The notes below the pieces were generated by a model. It saw only the letters and a list, made by a program, of their open reading frames with translations. It was not told the DNA's origin and did no database searches. 14,000 nt of DNA, from positions 1-14,000 of the forward strand of contig NYXM01000207.1 of the NCBI GenBank assembly GCA_002685655.1. The letters are read 5' to 3'. The stretch is from Planctomycetaceae bacterium (lineage in GTDB: Bacteria > Planctomycetota > Planctomycetia > Pirellulales > Pirellulaceae). Positions 6,994-14,000 of this stretch are shown here, in pieces (the stretch's first letter is position 1; the number at the start of each line of letters is the position of its first letter). Made by a program: the position numbers and the translations under genes.

Positions 6994-9240
6994 TCAATCC
7001 TTGCTGTGTTTATTGATCTTCGCTTCAATCGCGGGCAGGTTATCGACGTGATCCGCTTTGCGAAAGGCGGACAGAGCTTTTTGCCAGGCGGCAACCGCCT
7101 GATCAGGCTGGTTTTCGTTCAAATGCGCATCACCCAAGTGATCCAGAATGACGCCGTCCGGTTCGTCACCAGCGGTTGCGATCTTCAATTCTCTGATGGC
7201 GTCGGCAAACCGCCCGAGACGATAATATACCCAGCCCAGGCTGTCACGGTAGGCAATATTTTCCGGTTCAGCCTCCACTGCTTTCTTGATCATCACCAAC
7301 GCGCGCTGGAGGTGTTTTCCTTGGTCCGCCCACAAGTACCCCAGGTCGTTCTTCGCGCCAATGTCCTCTGGAAACTCGTCAAGCACCTGTGCCAGCCATT
7401 CCTCTGCCTGAGGTAGCTGCTTACGCTCGACGGCAATGTTCGACAGGATCAGTCGTGCGTCGCGAATGACATCTCGTACGTCTGGTGTATCGTAGTTCGG
7501 TTCATACTTTTCGATCAACTCCAGGTAGAGACGCTCGGCCCGCTCATGCTGTTTCGCTTGGTAGAGAATCCATGGCTTGCGGCTGGCGAATCGCGGAGAC
7601 TCACTGCGCAATTCAGCGGCCCGCGTGGATGCAACCAACGCCGCCTCCGTATCGCCGGCGAATTGCAACGCACCGGCGAGATAATACTGTAGTGTACTTG
7701 CTGCCTTCTCGTCAGGGTCCTCGTCCAGCGCCGCCTGAAACAACCGCGCAGCGCGTTGGGCGTCCTCGGCGACAAAAACCGCGAGGCCCAACTGTTCCAG
7801 GACTTGGGCTTTTTCGTCGCCCGCCGCGTCGGCGGCAATACTTGCGAACGCATCGAACTGCTCCAGTTGTTTCGTCTCGATCGCCAAGTGTGCGGCGGCT
7901 AAAGCCGTTGCATGACGGACTTTCGCCGACGCATCCTTGCATTTGTCGCGAGCATGGTCGAGCAATTGCTTGACCAACTCTTGGTTTTCAATTGTCCGTG
8001 CAAGTTCATCTGCCAGCACATCCAACGACTCCGTCTGCGCGGCCACTTGCTCGATGATCCCCAACAGGCTCATTACGTTCTGTTGGCGTCGATAGATCTC
8101 CGCCAGCCCAATGTATGCATCGGCCGTCGCCTGCCGTTTTAGCAAGTCGACATACAACCCCTGGGCTTCTTCCAAGTCGTCCCTCTCCAACAGCTCGCCT
8201 GCCCAAAAATAGCCTAGCGGTAAATTCTCTGGATCGCCCTCGTGACGCCGGCGCAGTTCCATCAGAAATGCTGATTCCGCATCGTCGGCGTCTGCGTGTT
8301 CGAGTTTACAGACCTTCCGCAGGACACGATAAGGTTCAACACCACCGGCGGTGGATTTGGAATCGAGATACCGGTCGAGCAGCTCGCGAGCTTCCTGGAA
8401 TGCGCCTTTATGTACGGCAATGTTGGCAAGGTGAAAGTCCAGCTGCGGTGGATTCGCTTCGAATGAATCCGCTTTCCGAAACATCACCGCCGCCTCGTCC
8501 AACTGCTCGTCTTTCAAAAAGCTGGCTGCTATCAGACTGTAAAGGGCGTGTGGTTTGGGCAACAATGCCTTGCGTTGTTGATCGGTCAAAACTTGCGTGT
8601 CGTCGAGCGCATCACGGACCGCGGAAAACATCTGGGCGGCGTTCTTGAAGTCTTCGTTCAAGAAGTACAGACGCCCCATTTCGATGCGGACCGCGACTGA
8701 TTGTGGAGTGACTTTTTCTTCCCGCTGTAGCTCGACCGCATTTTCATACATCCGCAGGGCGCGGGCCGCGTCATTTTGTTGGGCGAGCAATCCGCCCAGT
8801 TGAATGAGCAGCCTCGCGTTTCGCGGACGTCGTTCGGCCGACAAGATGGCGTACCTGGCGGCCTGTTCGTTGCGCCCCAATTCGCTGGCCACAGCGACAA
8901 CCTGATCCAACAACGCAACTCGATCGGGATTGAATCGCCAAGCGCGTTGAAAATGCCTCAGCGCCAGCGCCTCATTTTGGCGCTGCAGATACAACCTCGC
9001 TTGGGCGAAATGGGCACCAGATGTCAACAAGTCCTCCTCTGCCTCCGTACGAGCCTGACGTGGCTTCAGAAGTTCAGGGACATCCTCGGTAATCGTTCGA
9101 TCTTGTGGGGGCTCAGCGGAAACTGTCGCTGCCGACGCCATCGCGCCCAGCACTGACGACAGCAGGACCCCAACCACCAGACGCCGGTTCACAAACAAAG
9201 GCCGGTACAATCGCATCGGAACAGGGACAATCCGGACCAT
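6994..9240 (-). CDS. Secreted TPR-repeat protein
   Basis: A 748-residue protein. The N-terminus has Arg residues, a hydrophobic stretch (about 21-40) and a VSA|E site (40-43), a typical Sec signal peptide cleaved near residue 42 with no lipobox Cys. The remainder is nearly all helical repeats. Clear TPR units lie at about residues 70-180, for example NEALALRHFQRAWRFNPDR and DAARALRMYENAVEL. More lie near the C-terminus, for example the segment around GWVYYRLGRFADAIRELK and LGDAHLNENQPDQAVAAWQKAL. The middle shows degenerate repeats. It is likely a periplasmic scaffold for protein-protein contacts, and no enzyme motif is visible. The start is supported by GAGGTGA (9248-9254), 7 nt before the ATG. 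It heads a two-gene unit with yebC. The specific function is unknown. Confidence 0.92.
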   Translation of the reverse strand: MVRIVPVPMRLYRPLFVNRRLVVGVLLSSVLGAMASAATVSAEPPQDRTITEDVPELLKPRQARTEAEEDLLTSGAHFAQARLYLQRQNEALALRHFQRAWRFNPDRVALLDQVVAVASELGRNEQAARYAILSAERRPRNARLLIQLGGLLAQQNDAARALRMYENAVELQREEKVTPQSVAVRIEMGRLYFLNEDFKNAAQMFSAVRDALDDTQVLTDQQRKALLPKPHALYSLIAASFLKDEQLDEAAVMFRKADSFEANPPQLDFHLANIAVHKGAFQEARELLDRYLDSKSTAGGVEPYRVLRKVCKLEHADADDAESAFLMELRRRHEGDPENLPLGYFWAGELLERDDLEEAQGLYVDLLKRQATADAYIGLAEIYRRQQNVMSLLGIIEQVAAQTESLDVLADELARTIENQELVKQLLDHARDKCKDASAKVRHATALAAAHLAIETKQLEQFDAFASIAADAAGDEKAQVLEQLGLAVFVAEDAQRAARLFQAALDEDPDEKAASTLQYYLAGALQFAGDTEAALVASTRAAELRSESPRFASRKPWILYQAKQHERAERLYLELIEKYEPNYDTPDVRDVIRDARLILSNIAVERKQLPQAEEWLAQVLDEFPEDIGAKNDLGYLWADQGKHLQRALVMIKKAVEAEPENIAYRDSLGWVYYRLGRFADAIRELKIATAGDEPDGVILDHLGDAHLNENQPDQAVAAWQKALSAFRKADHVDNLPAIEAKINKHSKD

Positions 9241-9247
9241 TCTGTAT

Positions 9248-9254
9248 TCACCTC
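9248..9254 (-). promoter_or_regulatory. Strong ribosome binding site of the TPR gene
   Basis: Minus-strand GAGGTGA with 7 nt to the ATG at 9240. It is one of the best SD sequences in the window and fixes this start. Confidence 0.7.
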
Positions 9255-9298
9255 AAGCGTTTTCGACGAAGAGCGGACCACGACCGACAACCACCCCA

Positions 9299-9328
9299 AG
9301 TCTAACAAAGATAAATCTCTGGCACCAA
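9299..9328 (-). promoter_or_regulatory. Possible sigma-70-like promoter for the TPR-yebC unit
   Basis: On the minus strand TTGGTG (9323-9328) and TAGACT (9299-9304) are separated by 18 bp, and transcription would start about 50 nt before the TPR ATG. A perfect TTGACA lies further upstream (9353-9358) but has no acceptable -10 at 17-18 bp. Both are motif matches only. Confidence 0.25.
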
Positions 9329-9414
9329 GGCAGAACGCATGAGCTTGGCTTGTGTCAAGCAACAAATGAAAGTTAAGGCAGTCTGTCGCGGCAAGCCATA
9401 ACGAGTTTTCGGCA

Positions 9415-9432
9415 GGCGGGACGTGCCCCGCC
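9415..9432 (-). terminator. GC-rich hairpin after the nusA-infB-rbfA unit, weak terminator candidate
   Basis: A GGCGGG/CCCGCC stem with a 6-nt loop lies about 70 bp past the stop of the HhH-GPD-like gene, in the 260-bp gap before the TPR gene. There is no U-run after it on either strand, so it is not a classical intrinsic terminator. It may stabilise a 3' end or mark nothing. Confidence 0.22.
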
Positions 9433-9500
9433 GTCAGTTGCGAGACCGTCTTCCGAGGCCTTTGTGAGTCACCGCGCCAAGGGGAGCAGGCAAACTCCGC

Positions 9501-10355
9501 TTAGCGAGGCTTCTTCTTCTTCAGAGCCTTGCTCGTAGAGGCCTTCTTCTTTGCCGGTGTGGCAGCTTTCTTAGCGACTTTCTTCTTCTTTTTAGCTGCA
9601 GAGGCACTCGCCTTGGCCGGTGCTTTCTTGGCGGTCCCCGAGGGCTTTTTCGTTACCGACTTTGATTTCTTCGCGGGCCGTTTCGGTAGACGTTCCTTCG
9701 CATCTGGCGAAATCTCCAAGAAGATCGCACGAACGTTTTTGGAAAATGGCGACTTTCTGAAATCAACGCCCACCTGATGAAGCAACGAAGCAAACTCCAC
9801 ACCTTTGCTTTTTGGGATAGCGCGTTCTAAACCGGGAGTGCGCCCTTTCTTCACTTCGGCTTCGTTCACGGCCCCCAGCACATAGAATGCTTGTAATGCA
9901 CCTTCGTTCACGGGAATCGAATGGCCCGCCAAGGCGTTTTGTGTGAGGTAACCGATAGAAAATGGAGTGACTCCCTTCAACCGTTCAAACTCCTTGACTG
10001 CCTTTCCCAGATTTTGTTTTTTGTAAAAGTCTAGATCGAAGGAATAGTGCGTTTCGAACACACTTTGCAGAGTTGCCTTGAGTCGCCTCGCAGAGTCAGA
10101 AGGGTCCAACAGCCCTGACATTGCCGAGGCAAGTTCTCGAGTGGTCGTAACGCGAATTTCATTCCAATCGAAGTAACTCTCCAAGAGCTTGGCAAAGACG
10201 TCGTCTGCGTCCTGGTGAAGTGAATTCTCCAGGCAGCAAGCATAGAGCAAGTGCTCGAGCACCGTACGTTCCGACTGCGGTTGCACCGGTCTATAGTGCT
10301 TCTTCAGGACTTTGTGAGTTTTTGAAATCAGTGCTGCGCGATTAGGTACATTCAT
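9501..10355 (-). CDS. HhH-GPD (endonuclease III-like) protein, probably inactive, with histone H1-like tail
   Basis: A 284-residue protein. Residues about 28-215 follow the layout of the endonuclease III/HhH-GPD superfamily: LEHLLYACCLEN (33-44), FDWNEIRVTTTRELASAM (62-79), a hairpin-like LKGVTPFSIGYL (126-137) and IPVNEGALQAF (147-157). Active family members have LPGVGxKTA with a catalytic Lys and VDTHVxR with a catalytic Asp. Here the Lys position is not Lys, the Asp is Asn150 (codon 9906-9908), and the Fe-S cysteines are absent. Residues 225-284 form a tail with 24 Lys in 60 residues, many Ala, Pro, Ser and Thr, and no acidic residue, like a histone H1 C-terminus. It probably binds DNA or RNA non-catalytically. 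It starts 6 bp after the rbfA stop with no clear SD, so translational coupling is likely. Family call moderate, function unknown. Confidence 0.75.
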   Translation of the reverse strand: MNVPNRAALISKTHKVLKKHYRPVQPQSERTVLEHLLYACCLENSLHQDADDVFAKLLESYFDWNEIRVTTTRELASAMSGLLDPSDSARRLKATLQSVFETHYSFDLDFYKKQNLGKAVKEFERLKGVTPFSIGYLTQNALAGHSIPVNEGALQAFYVLGAVNEAEVKKGRTPGLERAIPKSKGVEFASLLHQVGVDFRKSPFSKNVRAIFLEISPDAKERLPKRPAKKSKSVTKKPSGTAKKAPAKASASAAKKKKKVAKKAATPAKKKASTSKALKKKKPR

Positions 10356-10361
10356 GCGTGA

Positions 10362-10757
10362 TCAGTCCGTATCCGTCGGGTCGATTGGTTGCGTCTGTTC
10401 CGCCTCGTCCGGCTCCGCGGGAAGAACTTCTTCGAGAATTCGGCTGACTTCGAGCGAGTTCTTGATCCCTTGATCGAGAACGAAGATGAGCCGAGGCGTG
10501 TATCGAGTGTCAACGCGTTGAGCTACTTTTTGTTGCAGAAACCCGCTCGCGCTCTGTAAACCTCGCAGGCTAAGATCCTGCTGGGTTTTGTCCCCCATCA
10601 CCGACACATGCACCTTGGCTTGGCGCATGTCGCCTGCCATTTCCACGTACGTCACGGTGACATTGCGAATTCGCGGATCTCGCAATTCCGTCAAGATGGC
10701 CATGCTGACTACCTCACGAACCGCTTCGGCCGCCTTTAATACGCGTCGGGAACTCAT
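10362..10757 (-). CDS. rbfA: 30S ribosome-binding factor RbfA
   Basis: A 131-residue protein of the RbfA family, a KH-like RNA-binding fold that helps 16S rRNA 5'-end processing and late maturation of the small ribosomal subunit. Visible marks are the N-terminal SSRRVLKAAEAVREVVS, the conserved LRDPRI (25-30), VTVTYVEMAGDMRQAKVHVSV (33-53), the ASG kink at 70-72 that replaces GxxG of other KH domains, and RYTPRLIFVLD (85-95). The C-terminus adds an acidic/polar tail (about 113-131). The ATG at 10755-10757 fits the family start, though the SD is poor. It follows infB by 107 bp, the classical nusA-infB-rbfA order. Confidence 0.96.
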   Translation of the reverse strand: MSSRRVLKAAEAVREVVSMAILTELRDPRIRNVTVTYVEMAGDMRQAKVHVSVMGDKTQQDLSLRGLQSASGFLQQKVAQRVDTRYTPRLIFVLDQGIKNSLEVSRILEEVLPAEPDEAEQTQPIDPTDTD

Positions 10758-10802
10758 GATTGCTTCAACAAAAGAGCGGAGATGACTTCACCAGGAACAG
10801 GT

Positions 10803-10827
10803 TTGGCAAGCCGTTATGTCGTGCCAA
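10803..10827. other. Imperfect inverted repeat in the infB-rbfA spacer
   Basis: TTGGCA/TGCCAA form a 6-bp stem, and further pairs past a mismatch extend it toward a short loop. It lies between the infB stop (10865) and the rbfA start (10757). In the minus-strand mRNA it could pause or process the transcript between the two genes. There is no U-tract, so it does not look like a terminator. Confidence 0.3.
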
Positions 10828-10864
10828 GGTCGTGTCACCATGTCGCAAGGTACTAGGCAGAAAA

Positions 10865-13567
10865 TCAAAGTGTGCGGGCGACTTCTTCGATCTTGTACGC
10901 CTCCAGAATATCGTCTTGCTTAATGTCGTTGAAGCCAGCGAGTTTGATCCCGCACTCCAGCCCGCGCAAGACTTCTTTGGCATCTTCCTTTTCACGGCGC
11001 AACGAGTCCAAGGGATAATCGCCAATCGTACGGTTGTCGCGATTAACTCGAATTCGGCAGCCCCGTTGGATCGAGCCTTGCGCCACATAACAGCCCGCAA
11101 TGGCTACCACACGACCAATCGGAAAAACGGCTTTGACCAACGCACGCCCTAATTCAACAATTCGCTCTTCGGGCTTCAACTTGCCTTCCAGCATCGCCCT
11201 CAGGTCGTCGGTCAATTTGTAAATGACGTCATACCGGCGAATCTCGATCTTCCGATCATCCGCCAGCATTCGCGCGGCTTCGTCGGGAATGACATTGAAG
11301 CCAGCGATGACGGCATTCGAAGCGTTGGCCAGCTGGACATCACCCACGGTGATACCACCCACCGAAGCTTGCAAGACCTTGACCTGGACCTCCGGATGCT
11401 CCAGCTTCTCCAGTTCCTTCATGATCGCTTCGATCGAACCTTGAACGTCGGCACGAACGATGAGATTCAATGTGGAGACTTCATCGGTTTTGCCTAGCTG
11501 GCCGTCGGCAAGCAGCTCTTGGAAACGCTCAAACGAGATTCTTGTCGTTTGACCACTGAGTCCTTGAGCATGACTCCGGGTCGCTCGAGTAGCCGCGATT
11601 TGGCGAGCCACCGAAACATCTTCCAAGGTCTGAAATTGGTCGCCAGCCTGTGGAGTCACGTCCAGGCCTGTCACATTCACGGGCATCGATGGCCCTGCTT
11701 CGGTCACTTTAACAGTCGGCTGCAACGTGTCGTACAACGCCTTGACCCGTCCGTGTGCGCCACCACAGACAATCACATCGCCAACCCTCAGAGTACCCGC
11801 CCTGACGATCAATTTTGCGATCACACCGCGTCCTGGCTCTTGTTCTGCTTCCAGGCAAACGCCTTGGGCCAGTCGCTCCGGGTTGGCCGTGTACTCGTGC
11901 AATTCCGCGATTGTCAGCAGTGTTTCCAGCAGTTCTTCTATACCTTCGCCCGTAATCGCACTCGTTTTGACGACTTCCACATCTCCACCCCACTCACTGG
12001 GAAGTAACTCGCGAGCGGCCAATTGCTGATACGCTTGATTCACGTCTGCACCGGGCAGATCGATCTTGTTCAGCGCTACCACAATTGGCACATCGGCGGC
12101 TTTCGCGTGGCTGATAGCCTCTTCGGTTTGCGGCATCACACCGTCATCGGCCGCCACGACCAACACGGCGATATCCGTGACGTTGGCCCCGCGGGCTCGC
12201 ATTTCGGTGAACGCCTCGTGGCCAGGCGTATCGACAAATGCAATCGGCCGGCCATTATTGGGAACTTGGTAGGCCCGAATGTGCTGCGTAATCCCACCGG
12301 CCTCGCCGGATACGACATCGATCCCAATAATCTTGTCCAACAGTGACGTCTTGCCGTGATCGACATGTCCCAAGAACGTGACAATGGGTGGACGGGCTTG
12401 TAAGGCACCAGGATCGTCTTCGTGTGCTTCGAGCTGCGAGATCATCGCGTCTTCGAGCGTCTCCTTCTGCTTGAATTCAAGTTCGACGCCCAATTCACCC
12501 GCGACCAATTCGACGTACTCGTCGTCGATCTGTGAATTAATCGTGGCCATCACACCCAACCCCATCAGAGAGCGCTGCACTTGTGCGGAGGCAACGCCGG
12601 CTGCCTCGGAAAACGAACGGACCGTGCAGGGCAATTCCAACGCGACTTTTCCCTTGCGTGGTGCCGCGGTATTGGTGCCCTTGCGAGTCAACGTCCGACG
12701 CCGCCGGGGACGATGCTCTTCGTCGTCACGGCGCCCCGTGGATCGCCCTGGTGAGCGTGTCTTGCGAGCCTTTTGACGATCCGCGCGGGCGCTGGCCATT
12801 CCTGCCAAGCCATCGCCGGTTTTCGCCGATCCGCGGCGTCCCCCTTTGCCAGTCCCTTTGCCCTCCCCAGGCACATCTTGCGGGCTGACAAATTTGGGCC
12901 CTGAAGGCGGCGACTTGCCGCCCGATGGCACCTTGCTAGGGGGCGCGGCCTTTTCCACCGATTTTCTGAGATGCTCAAGCGGCGCACGAACTCCCTTTTT
13001 GTGTCCCGTAATCGCGTCTTTAGGAAGGCGAATCTCCGGCTTTTGGGCTACCGGCTCGCTCGTAGTCGTTTGCGTTGTTGGCTGTTTGAGCTCCGGCATC
13101 TTGGCCAGGCTGATGATTGGTGCCCTCCGCTTCTTGGGCTTCGGTGGTTCGGTCGGCGCGTCCGCGACGGGCTCTTTCTTCGGCTCGCTCGGAGGCGACC
13201 CAATGACTTTAACCTTGCCCGTTCCAACCGGCGCAATGTAGTCATCCCGAGTGTATTCCTTTTTCTCAGGCTTGACCGGCACGGCCTTCTTGGCGACAGC
13301 CTTACCGATGCCACGGCTGACGGTAGAGCTCGGGCGGACAGGTGCACCCTTGTCAGGCACGGCGGGGGCGGCCGCAGCAGCTTTGTCAGCACCGGCAATG
13401 TAGGCCTTAACTTTTTCTAGCTCTGTGTCATCCAAGCTGGCGAGCGCAGAACCCTTGCCGGTAACCCCTGCTCTTGCACAGGTATCGACAAGGTCCTTAC
13501 TGTCAACCTTGAGCTCTTTCGCTAACGCATAAATCCGAATGGGCACGTTCTTGTTCTTCCTTTTCAT
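10865..13567 (-). CDS. infB: Translation initiation factor IF-2
   Basis: A 900-residue IF2, the GTPase that brings fMet-tRNA to the 30S subunit and promotes subunit joining. The N-terminus [11 protein letters not shown] (9-19) is the IF2_N helical domain. A long low-complexity region rich in Lys, Pro, Arg and Gly follows (about 60-305), then a second IF2_N-like segment (about 308-345). The G domain has G1 GHVDHGKT (400-407), G2 GITQHI (425-430), G3 DTPGH (446-450), G4 NKID (500-503) and G5 SAITG (536-540). Domains II, III and IV complete the C-terminus. All catalytic motifs are intact, including the H450 of DTPGH. The start at 13565-13567 matches the family N-terminus but has no SD. Instead a strong stem-loop ends three bases before the ATG. 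It lies 55 bp after the upstream nusA-like gene. Confidence 0.98.
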   Translation of the reverse strand: MKRKNKNVPIRIYALAKELKVDSKDLVDTCARAGVTGKGSALASLDDTELEKVKAYIAGADKAAAAAPAVPDKGAPVRPSSTVSRGIGKAVAKKAVPVKPEKKEYTRDDYIAPVGTGKVKVIGSPPSEPKKEPVADAPTEPPKPKKRRAPIISLAKMPELKQPTTQTTTSEPVAQKPEIRLPKDAITGHKKGVRAPLEHLRKSVEKAAPPSKVPSGGKSPPSGPKFVSPQDVPGEGKGTGKGGRRGSAKTGDGLAGMASARADRQKARKTRSPGRSTGRRDDEEHRPRRRRTLTRKGTNTAAPRKGKVALELPCTVRSFSEAAGVASAQVQRSLMGLGVMATINSQIDDEYVELVAGELGVELEFKQKETLEDAMISQLEAHEDDPGALQARPPIVTFLGHVDHGKTSLLDKIIGIDVVSGEAGGITQHIRAYQVPNNGRPIAFVDTPGHEAFTEMRARGANVTDIAVLVVAADDGVMPQTEEAISHAKAADVPIVVALNKIDLPGADVNQAYQQLAARELLPSEWGGDVEVVKTSAITGEGIEELLETLLTIAELHEYTANPERLAQGVCLEAEQEPGRGVIAKLIVRAGTLRVGDVIVCGGAHGRVKALYDTLQPTVKVTEAGPSMPVNVTGLDVTPQAGDQFQTLEDVSVARQIAATRATRSHAQGLSGQTTRISFERFQELLADGQLGKTDEVSTLNLIVRADVQGSIEAIMKELEKLEHPEVQVKVLQASVGGITVGDVQLANASNAVIAGFNVIPDEAARMLADDRKIEIRRYDVIYKLTDDLRAMLEGKLKPEERIVELGRALVKAVFPIGRVVAIAGCYVAQGSIQRGCRIRVNRDNRTIGDYPLDSLRREKEDAKEVLRGLECGIKLAGFNDIKQDDILEAYKIEEVARTL

Positions 13568-13570
13568 TAG

Positions 13571-13601
13571 TGCGGAACTGAGTGACGGGATACGTTCCGC
13601 A
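13571..13601 (-). promoter_or_regulatory. Stem-loop immediately upstream of the infB start codon
   Basis: In the mRNA sense TGCGGAAC and GTTCCGCA form a perfect 8-bp stem with a 15-nt loop. The 3' arm ends 3 nt before the infB ATG. No purine-rich SD is present between stem and start or in the loop. It fills most of the 55-bp nusA-infB spacer and could control infB initiation. Confidence 0.5.
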
Positions 13602-13622
13602 AACTCCCGCTACGATAAATTG

Positions 13623-14000
13623 TTACATCTCGGTGCTCTCCTTTTCTTCTGCCTGTGGTCCTCCTCCATCGACGGCTACTTCTTCACCCTTCACGGCTAC
13701 AGGTGTTTCTGCGACGACCGCGTCATCTGCCATGTCGCCAACGGCCGCTTCCTCTGTGGCTGCTTCCTCTGTGGCCGCTTCCTCTGGAGCCGCTTCTTCC
13801 GTGGCTGCTTCTTCCGTGGCTGCTTCCTCCGTGGCCGCTTCCTCTGGGGCCGCTTCCTCTGTGGCTGCTTCTTCCGTGGCTGCTTCCTCCGTGGCTGCTT
13901 CCTCTGTGGCTGCTTCCTCTGTGGCTGCTTCCTCTGTGGCTGCTTCCTCTGTGGCTGCTTCTTCCGTGGCTGCTTCTTCCGTGGTCGCTTTTTCGCCAGC
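13623..14000 (-). CDS. nusA: Acidic repetitive C-terminus of NusA (partial)
   Basis: An open minus-strand frame enters at the window edge and ends at TAA (13623-13625), giving 125 visible residues. None of the NusA S1/KH domains is in view, so the identity rests on position: the gene directly before infB-rbfA is nusA in most bacteria. What is seen is a low-complexity acidic tail made of a pentapeptide AATEE repeated sixteen times, with Pro in two units, then a non-repetitive acidic end with the motif PVAVKGEEVAVDGGG and a terminal STEM. Glu-rich C-terminal extensions on NusA act as acidic regions in some bacteria. A tail this regular is unusual. It stops 55 bp before infB. The product could be another protein if the operon is rearranged. 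Confidence 0.6.
   Translation of the reverse strand, partial: AGEKATTEEAATEEAATEEAATEEAATEEAATEEAATEEAATEEAATEEAAPEEAATEEAATEEAATEEAAPEEAATEEAATEEAAVGDMADDAVVAETPVAVKGEEVAVDGGGPQAEEKESTEM
13747..13986. repeat. Sixteen 15-bp in-frame tandem repeats
   Basis: The plus-strand unit GCTTCCTCTGTGGCT, or a close variant, runs sixteen times without interruption. It encodes the AATEE repeat of the NusA-like tail. Units 11-14 (13897-13956) are identical, while others differ mostly at synonymous positions (CTC/TTC, TGT/CGT). Units 3 and 7 carry a Thr-to-Pro change. The 15-bp period keeps the frame whatever the copy number. Confidence 0.95.

Noticed and set aside
6972..7094. N-terminal extension of YebC by 41 residues
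   Set aside because: It overlaps the TPR gene. The family begins with MAGHSxW, and a good SD sits right before that ATG.
6763..7416. 217-residue plus-strand open frame
   Set aside because: It is antisense to yebC and the TPR gene, both strongly supported, and its product has no domain look.
9353..9358. Perfect TTGACA box on the minus strand as the TPR promoter
   Set aside because: No acceptable -10 box follows at 16-18 bp (TTCTGC or TCTGCC only).
13747..13986. CRISPR-like array
   Set aside because: The units are contiguous with no spacers and are in-frame coding repeats.

Overview
The window reads as chromosome from a planctomycete, most likely of the Pirellula/Rhodopirellula type. This is inferred from gene content, not from a marker gene. 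The signs are a Ser/Thr kinase fused to a giant tubulin-like domain, an FHA-EAL protein, a large TPR lipoprotein-like/secreted protein, a long basic/proline-rich IF2 N-terminus, and frequent absence of Shine-Dalgarno (SD) sequences. Coding density is high and the base composition is moderately GC-rich. I see no mobile element, tRNA, rRNA or CRISPR array.

Left part (1-6207), signalling and cytoskeleton. On the minus strand an AAA+ ATPase with an N-terminal winged-helix-like region (3349-4668) is followed after 44 bp by a 1069-residue protein (95-3304). That protein joins a Ser/Thr protein kinase to an FtsZ/tubulin-superfamily domain. A 393-bp intergenic region with two perfect palindromes separates them from a divergent plus-strand gene (5062-6207). 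It encodes an FHA phosphothreonine-reader domain fused to an EAL c-di-GMP phosphodiesterase domain with the full set of catalytic residues. The arrangement suggests, as inference only, a module in which a kinase tied to a tubulin-like polymer is read by an FHA domain that controls c-di-GMP, with the AAA+ ATPase as a remodelling partner. This is the most interesting part of the window.

Middle (6219-9240), minus strand. A secreted TPR-repeat protein (6994-9240) is followed by a YebC/PmpR/TACO1-family protein (6219-6971), with a good SD for each. YebC converges on the FHA-EAL gene with only 11 bp between the stop codons.

Right part (9501-14000), minus strand. This is the classical translation/transcription operon in the order nusA (only its acidic repetitive tail is in view), infB, rbfA. 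An HhH-GPD (endonuclease III-like) protein follows 6 bp downstream of rbfA. It lacks the catalytic Lys, Asp and Fe-S cysteines and carries a histone H1-like lysine tail. A perfect 8-bp stem-loop sits directly in front of the infB start codon where an SD would be expected. The nusA tail is encoded by sixteen 15-bp tandem repeats.
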